This document shows positions 5,951-8,106 of a stretch of 8,106 nt of DNA, piece by piece. The notes under the pieces were generated by a model. That model had not been told where the DNA came from. It worked only from the letters and a program-made list of their open reading frames with translations, and did no database searches. The DNA lies in contig CAMVQX010000071.1 in assembly GCA_947169755.1 (NCBI GenBank), positions 1 through 8,106 of the forward strand, in the 5' to 3' direction. The DNA comes from an uncultured bacterium. GTDB taxonomy: Bacteria; Cyanobacteriota; Vampirovibrionia; Gastranaerophilales; Gastranaerophilaceae. Made by a program: the position numbers and the translations under genes. How positions within the stretch are numbered: the first letter of the stretch is position 1; each line of letters starts with the position of its first letter.

Positions 5951-6105
5951 TTCGCTCGCACTAAACGGGACTATAGTTATTTGCTACATAAATTCTATTT
6001 ATTCCGCAAATAAGCTTTCGCCCTCTGCTCGCTCACGCTCGAACGACAACCGAACTACGTTCGGTGCGTTCTCATCGCGAGAACAAATATTTATTTAAAT
6101 AAAAA
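5951..6105. repeat. Inter-repeat unit B (non-coding, hairpin-rich)
   Basis: A 155-bp stretch between tRNA-tail copy 2 and the intact tRNA-Arg(CCT). It shares ordered landmarks with unit A: TTCGCTCGCA (5951-5960), GCTCGCTC (6028-6035), GAACG (6041-6045) and GCGTTCTCA (6066-6074). Between the last two it has an extra hairpin, ACCGAAC-TAC-GTTCGGT (6049-6065), absent from A. It then has GTTCTC-ATCGC-GAGAAC (6068-6084) and an AT-rich end next to the tRNA. No credible gene is seen on either strand. It is transcribed as the trailer of tRNA-Arg(CCT) unless a terminator acts earlier. Confidence 0.65.
6041..6084. repeat. Competing hairpins in unit B
   Basis: One fold pairs GAACG (6041-6045) with CGTTC (6067-6071) around the perfect 7-bp hairpin ACCGAAC-TAC-GTTCGGT (6049-6065). 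The other pairs GTTCTC (6068-6073) with GAGAAC (6079-6084). Bases 6068-6071 belong to both, so the two folds exclude each other. Confidence 0.5.
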
Positions 6106-6181
6106 TGGCCCCGGCGCGATTCGAACGCGCGGCAGACGCGGTTTAGGAAACCGCCGCTCTATCCTACTGAGCTACGAAGCC
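6106..6181 (-). tRNA. tRNA-Arg (anticodon CCT, reads AGG)
   Basis: A complete minus-strand cloverleaf without encoded CCA. Acceptor GGCTTCG (6181-6175) pairs with CGGGGCC (6113-6107), with two U-G wobbles at 4-69 and 5-68. The D arm is GCTC/GAGC with loop AGTAGGATA. The anticodon stem is GCGGT/ACCGC with loop TTCCTAA, anticodon CCT at 6147-6145. The T arm is GCGCG/CGCGC with the canonical loop TTCGAAT, and the discriminator is A at 6106. A20 (6162) and C35 (6146) fit arginine identity. The variable region GTCTGCC (6137-6131) is 7 bases instead of the usual 4-5. It lies 34 bases after the coiled-coil gene on the same strand and may share its transcript. Its 3' end is repeated at 5710-5725 and 5929-5944. 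tRNA-Arg(CCU) genes such as E. coli argW are known phage integration sites. Confidence 0.95.
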
Positions 6182-6215
6182 ATATTCAAAAACTAACACA
6201 AAAAAAAATATAATT

Positions 6216-6563
6216 CTACTTTTTAGCTAATTTTGCTTCTTGCTGTTCCTTAAAATGCCTTGCTTTTATATCACGAATTTCTTCTTTTAATGATTCAATC
6301 CTCTCTTCCAAATCCCATAATCTTTCATGACAATCACTTTGGGCATCTATGGATAATGTATTTTTATTTTTCTCAATATATGATCGGAAAACACAAGCTG
6401 AGCTGATATAATCAGCAAGCTGTTTTTCAAGCGGTTTAAGCTCTTTTTTCAGGCTTTCAGTATGTTCTAGCGTAGGAGTATCCGGAGTTTTTCGGACTAA
6501 TCTCCTGCCATTAAGTATAATTTCATTAGCAGTTCCTGGATTTATGTTACTTATACCTTTCAT
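6216..6563 (-). CDS. Small predicted coiled-coil protein of unknown function (115 aa)
   Basis: I recognise no family. After a polar N-terminus (MKGISNINPGTANEI), residues from about 34 to the end are strongly helical and charged, with heptad-like spacing in SLKKELKPLEKQLADYI (37-53) and LWDLEERIESLKEEIRDIKA (82-101), and a Lys-rich C-terminus ending in KLAKK. A helical hairpin or dimeric coiled coil is likely. It has two Cys (57, 78) and no signal peptide or membrane helix. AAAGGAT lies before the ATG at a normal distance. It sits between the antiporter gene (77 bases upstream) and tRNA-Arg(CCT) (34 bases downstream), all on the minus strand. Confidence 0.78.
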   Translation of the reverse strand: MKGISNINPGTANEIILNGRRLVRKTPDTPTLEHTESLKKELKPLEKQLADYISSACVFRSYIEKNKNTLSIDAQSDCHERLWDLEERIESLKEEIRDIKARHFKEQQEAKLAKK

Positions 6564-6580
6564 AAATAATCCTTTTTCTC

Positions 6581-6586
6581 ATTATA
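6581..6586 (-). promoter_or_regulatory. Candidate -10 box for the 115-aa gene and tRNA-Arg(CCT)
   Basis: TATAAT on the minus strand, 17 bases upstream of the start codon of the 115-aa gene, within the 77-bp gap after the antiporter gene. No convincing -35 is seen. The promoter, if real, would give a very short leader ending at the ribosome binding site. Confidence 0.3.
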
Positions 6587-6640
6587 AATATCGTAAAAAT
6601 TTAAATTGCTTAATTTTTGGGAAATATTAAGAATTATTTA

Positions 6641-7942
6641 TTAAAATAAAGCAACCGCCAACAGAGCAAACAATATCAAAGGAATATTATAGTGGAGAAA
6701 TGTCGGTATACAAGTATCTTTGACGTGTTCATGCTGTCCGTCCATATTCAAGCCTTGAGTCGGTCCGAGTGTTGTACCAGATGCAGGAGATCCTGCATCT
6801 CCCAATGCAGCGGCCGCAGCAAAAACAACAATTGCCTCCATCGGATTAAATCCCAAATTTATAAATATCGGAACGAACAAAACCGCCAAAATCGGTATTG
6901 TACCGAATGATGTTCCTATTCCTATTGTAATAAACAAGCCAACAAACAGCATTAATGCTGCTGCAAAAAGTTTTGAACCCATCATAAACGGAATAAGCCC
7001 GTTTACTAAAACGTCTATTGAACCTGTTGATTTTAAAACACCTGCAAAACCTGCTGCAATAAGCATTACAAAGGCGACATATCCCATTAATCCTATACCT
7101 TCATTTATTAGGGTATCCATTTTTTCAGGATTAATAGCACGTGTTCCAAATATAATTGTCAAACCGATTAGAGCACCTAAAGGCAAAGATTTTGTCCACA
7201 ACTGAACTGCCAAAGTAGCGACAGCAGCAAACAAAGTTATATAATGGCTTCCGGTAAACCTCAAAGAACGCCGTTTTTCTTCACGAAAAGATATATTTTC
7301 ATACTCTCTTGGTTTTCTGTATGAAACAAATATAGCCCACAAAAGTCCGGCAAAAAGTCCTACACCCAATATCCACACAGATTTCCAGACATCATCAACT
7401 GTTACATTCATTCCGTTCAACGTCATATTATCAGCCAAAAGCCTTTGGAAAATCAAACCAAACCCTGCAGGAAATATAATATAAGGAGTAACCAAGCCAA
7501 AACAAAGAGCACACGGAACAGCAAGCGTGTCCAACTTTAACTTGTTCATTAATGACAAAAGCGGAGGTATTATCACAGGGATGAAAGCAATATGCACAGG
7601 GATAAGGTTTTGTGATGCACATGCCAGCAATGTCAAAATCAATAACAAAACAAATTTGTTATTTTTAATCAATAGTGTAATTCTTTTTGCCAAAACATCT
7701 GCCAAACCTGTATGTGCCATTGCGGCAGCAAAAGTACCAAGCAAAATGTAACTCAATGCAGTTTCACTGTTTTGCCCCATACCTGATATAAAAACATCCA
7801 TAATTTGTCCCACATGCATTCCGGCAATTTTTCCGGCAACAACAGCAGACACAATTAGCGCTAACAAAACGTTAACTCTGAACAAACAGAGAACACAAAG
7901 CAATATCACAGATATTATAATGGGGTTAATAATTAATTCCAT
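6641..7942 (-). CDS. YuiF/NhaC-type Na+/H+ antiporter-family transporter
   Basis: A 433-aa, very hydrophobic inner-membrane protein with roughly 11-12 predicted helices (among them 5-25, 28-48, 60-77, 95-130, 187-207, 230-250, 282-305, 318-345, 412-433). It has a charged cytosolic loop at about 209-228 (YRKPREY, REEKRRSLR). The C-terminal motif GDAGSPASGTTLGPTQGL (381-398), followed by NMDGQHEHVKDTC and PTFLHYNIP, matches my memory of the B. subtilis YuiF family, which belongs with the Na_H_antiporter proteins of the ion transporter superfamily. The substrate is uncertain: members are annotated as Na+/H+ antiporters, but YuiF itself has been suggested to carry an amino acid, so ion exchange here is inferred. 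GAGG lies 8 bases before the ATG. The start codon overlaps the stop of the upstream gene by one base (TAATG), pointing to translational coupling. Confidence 0.88.
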   Translation of the reverse strand: MELIINPIIISVILLCVLCLFRVNVLLALIVSAVVAGKIAGMHVGQIMDVFISGMGQNSETALSYILLGTFAAAMAHTGLADVLAKRITLLIKNNKFVLLLILTLLACASQNLIPVHIAFIPVIIPPLLSLMNKLKLDTLAVPCALCFGLVTPYIIFPAGFGLIFQRLLADNMTLNGMNVTVDDVWKSVWILGVGLFAGLLWAIFVSYRKPREYENISFREEKRRSLRFTGSHYITLFAAVATLAVQLWTKSLPLGALIGLTIIFGTRAINPEKMDTLINEGIGLMGYVAFVMLIAAGFAGVLKSTGSIDVLVNGLIPFMMGSKLFAAALMLFVGLFITIGIGTSFGTIPILAVLFVPIFINLGFNPMEAIVVFAAAAALGDAGSPASGTTLGPTQGLNMDGQHEHVKDTCIPTFLHYNIPLILFALLAVALF

Positions 7943-8106
7943 TATAATTCCTCAAATTTAGGTTTTCTTCCGCAAGACTTATCCTCATCACAGAAGCCCA
8001 AACGCTCACATTTTGGAACGAGATATGGCTTTAACCAAGGTTCTTCTTTGATTAATTCATCACACATCATCTTGACCATAGTCCTGATTTCATATTGTGC
8101 ACGAGT
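7942..8106 (-). CDS. C-terminal part of a protein of unknown function with four Cys (N-terminus beyond the window)
   Basis: The minus strand is open from the window edge to a TAA at 7944-7942, giving 54 residues that start TRAQYEIRTMVKMMCDELI and end GRKPKFEEL. Frame support comes from the TAATG overlap with the antiporter gene and from protein-like composition. Cys at visible positions 15, 33, 39 and 46 (PKCERLGFCDEDKSCGRK for the last three) could bind a metal or form a zinc-finger-like knot, but the family is unknown to me. The preceding part is helical and contains EEPWLKPYLVPKC. Translational coupling suggests the protein is made together with the antiporter, perhaps as a regulator or partner; this is inference. 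Confidence 0.7.
   Translation of the reverse strand, partial: TRAQYEIRTMVKMMCDELIKEEPWLKPYLVPKCERLGFCDEDKSCGRKPKFEEL

Noticed and set aside
5729..6013. 94-codon plus-strand frame through units A and B
   Set aside because: It starts at TTG without a ribosome binding site, crosses a strong terminator and two tRNA-tail repeats, and its product shows no domain or protein-like pattern.
5710..6121. CRISPR array
   Set aside because: Only three repeat copies, spacers of about 150-200 bp that are related to each other, and repeats identical to a tRNA end; no cas genes are present.
6590..6640. Terminator after the antiporter gene (CTTAAT/ATTAAG on the minus strand)
   Set aside because: The six-base AT-rich stem with an 11-base loop and no following T-run is too weak to call.
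6692..7751. Plus- and minus-strand frames of 63-74 codons within the antiporter gene
   Set aside because: Shadow frames of a secure membrane protein gene, with atypical composition and no start signals.

Overview
The window is AT-rich DNA with small intergenic gaps, AGGAG-type ribosome binding sites and genes on both strands. Several small proteins have no recognisable family but share a short N-terminal Pro-x-Phe signature. This combination, with a LytR-CpsA-Psr protein and an MgtE magnesium channel, reminds me of uncultured gut Cyanobacteriota of the Vampirovibrionia/Gastranaerophilales (Melainabacteria) type. That placement is an inference from style and not from a marker gene; another low-GC gut lineage is possible.

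Left part (1-2431, minus strand): argS (arginyl-tRNA synthetase) is followed downstream by two tandem paralogous small genes of unknown function, the second cut by the window edge. A 23-bp direct repeat that includes the stop codon of one paralog also lies just upstream of that gene, which looks like a duplication scar. argS is divergent from mgtE across a 73-bp intergenic region holding both sets of candidate promoter signals.

Middle part (2432-5207, plus strand): mgtE, then 12 bp, then a LytR-CpsA-Psr (LCP) cell-wall glycopolymer ligase, then tRNA-Arg(CCG). The first base of the tRNA is the last base of the LCP stop codon, so this is a tightly packed mgtE-lcp-tRNA unit. The tRNA has A19 and U56 in place of the nearly universal G19 and C56, apparently a compensatory swap.

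Right part (5208-8106, minus strand): reading in transcription order there is a partial Cys-containing protein overlapping a YuiF/NhaC-type Na+/H+ antiporter-family transporter, a small coiled-coil protein, and tRNA-Arg(CCT). Then comes a 484-bp gene-free stretch, and a 130-aa protein of unknown function. The gene-free stretch is the oddest part of the window. It contains two further copies of the 3' end of tRNA-Arg(CCT), which bracket two diverged but related, hairpin-rich, relatively GC-rich units, plus a perfect 17-bp-stem terminator. This is the layout expected from repeated insertion at, or tandem duplication of, the tRNA 3' end. No integrase or transposase is present in the window.

Functionally the window joins arginine decoding (argS and two tRNA-Arg genes for the CGG and AGG codons), cation transport (MgtE and the antiporter) and cell-envelope assembly (LCP). 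No complete new system can be demonstrated. The best leads are the tRNA-tail repeat array, the A19-U56 tRNA and the stop codon shared between LCP and tRNA.
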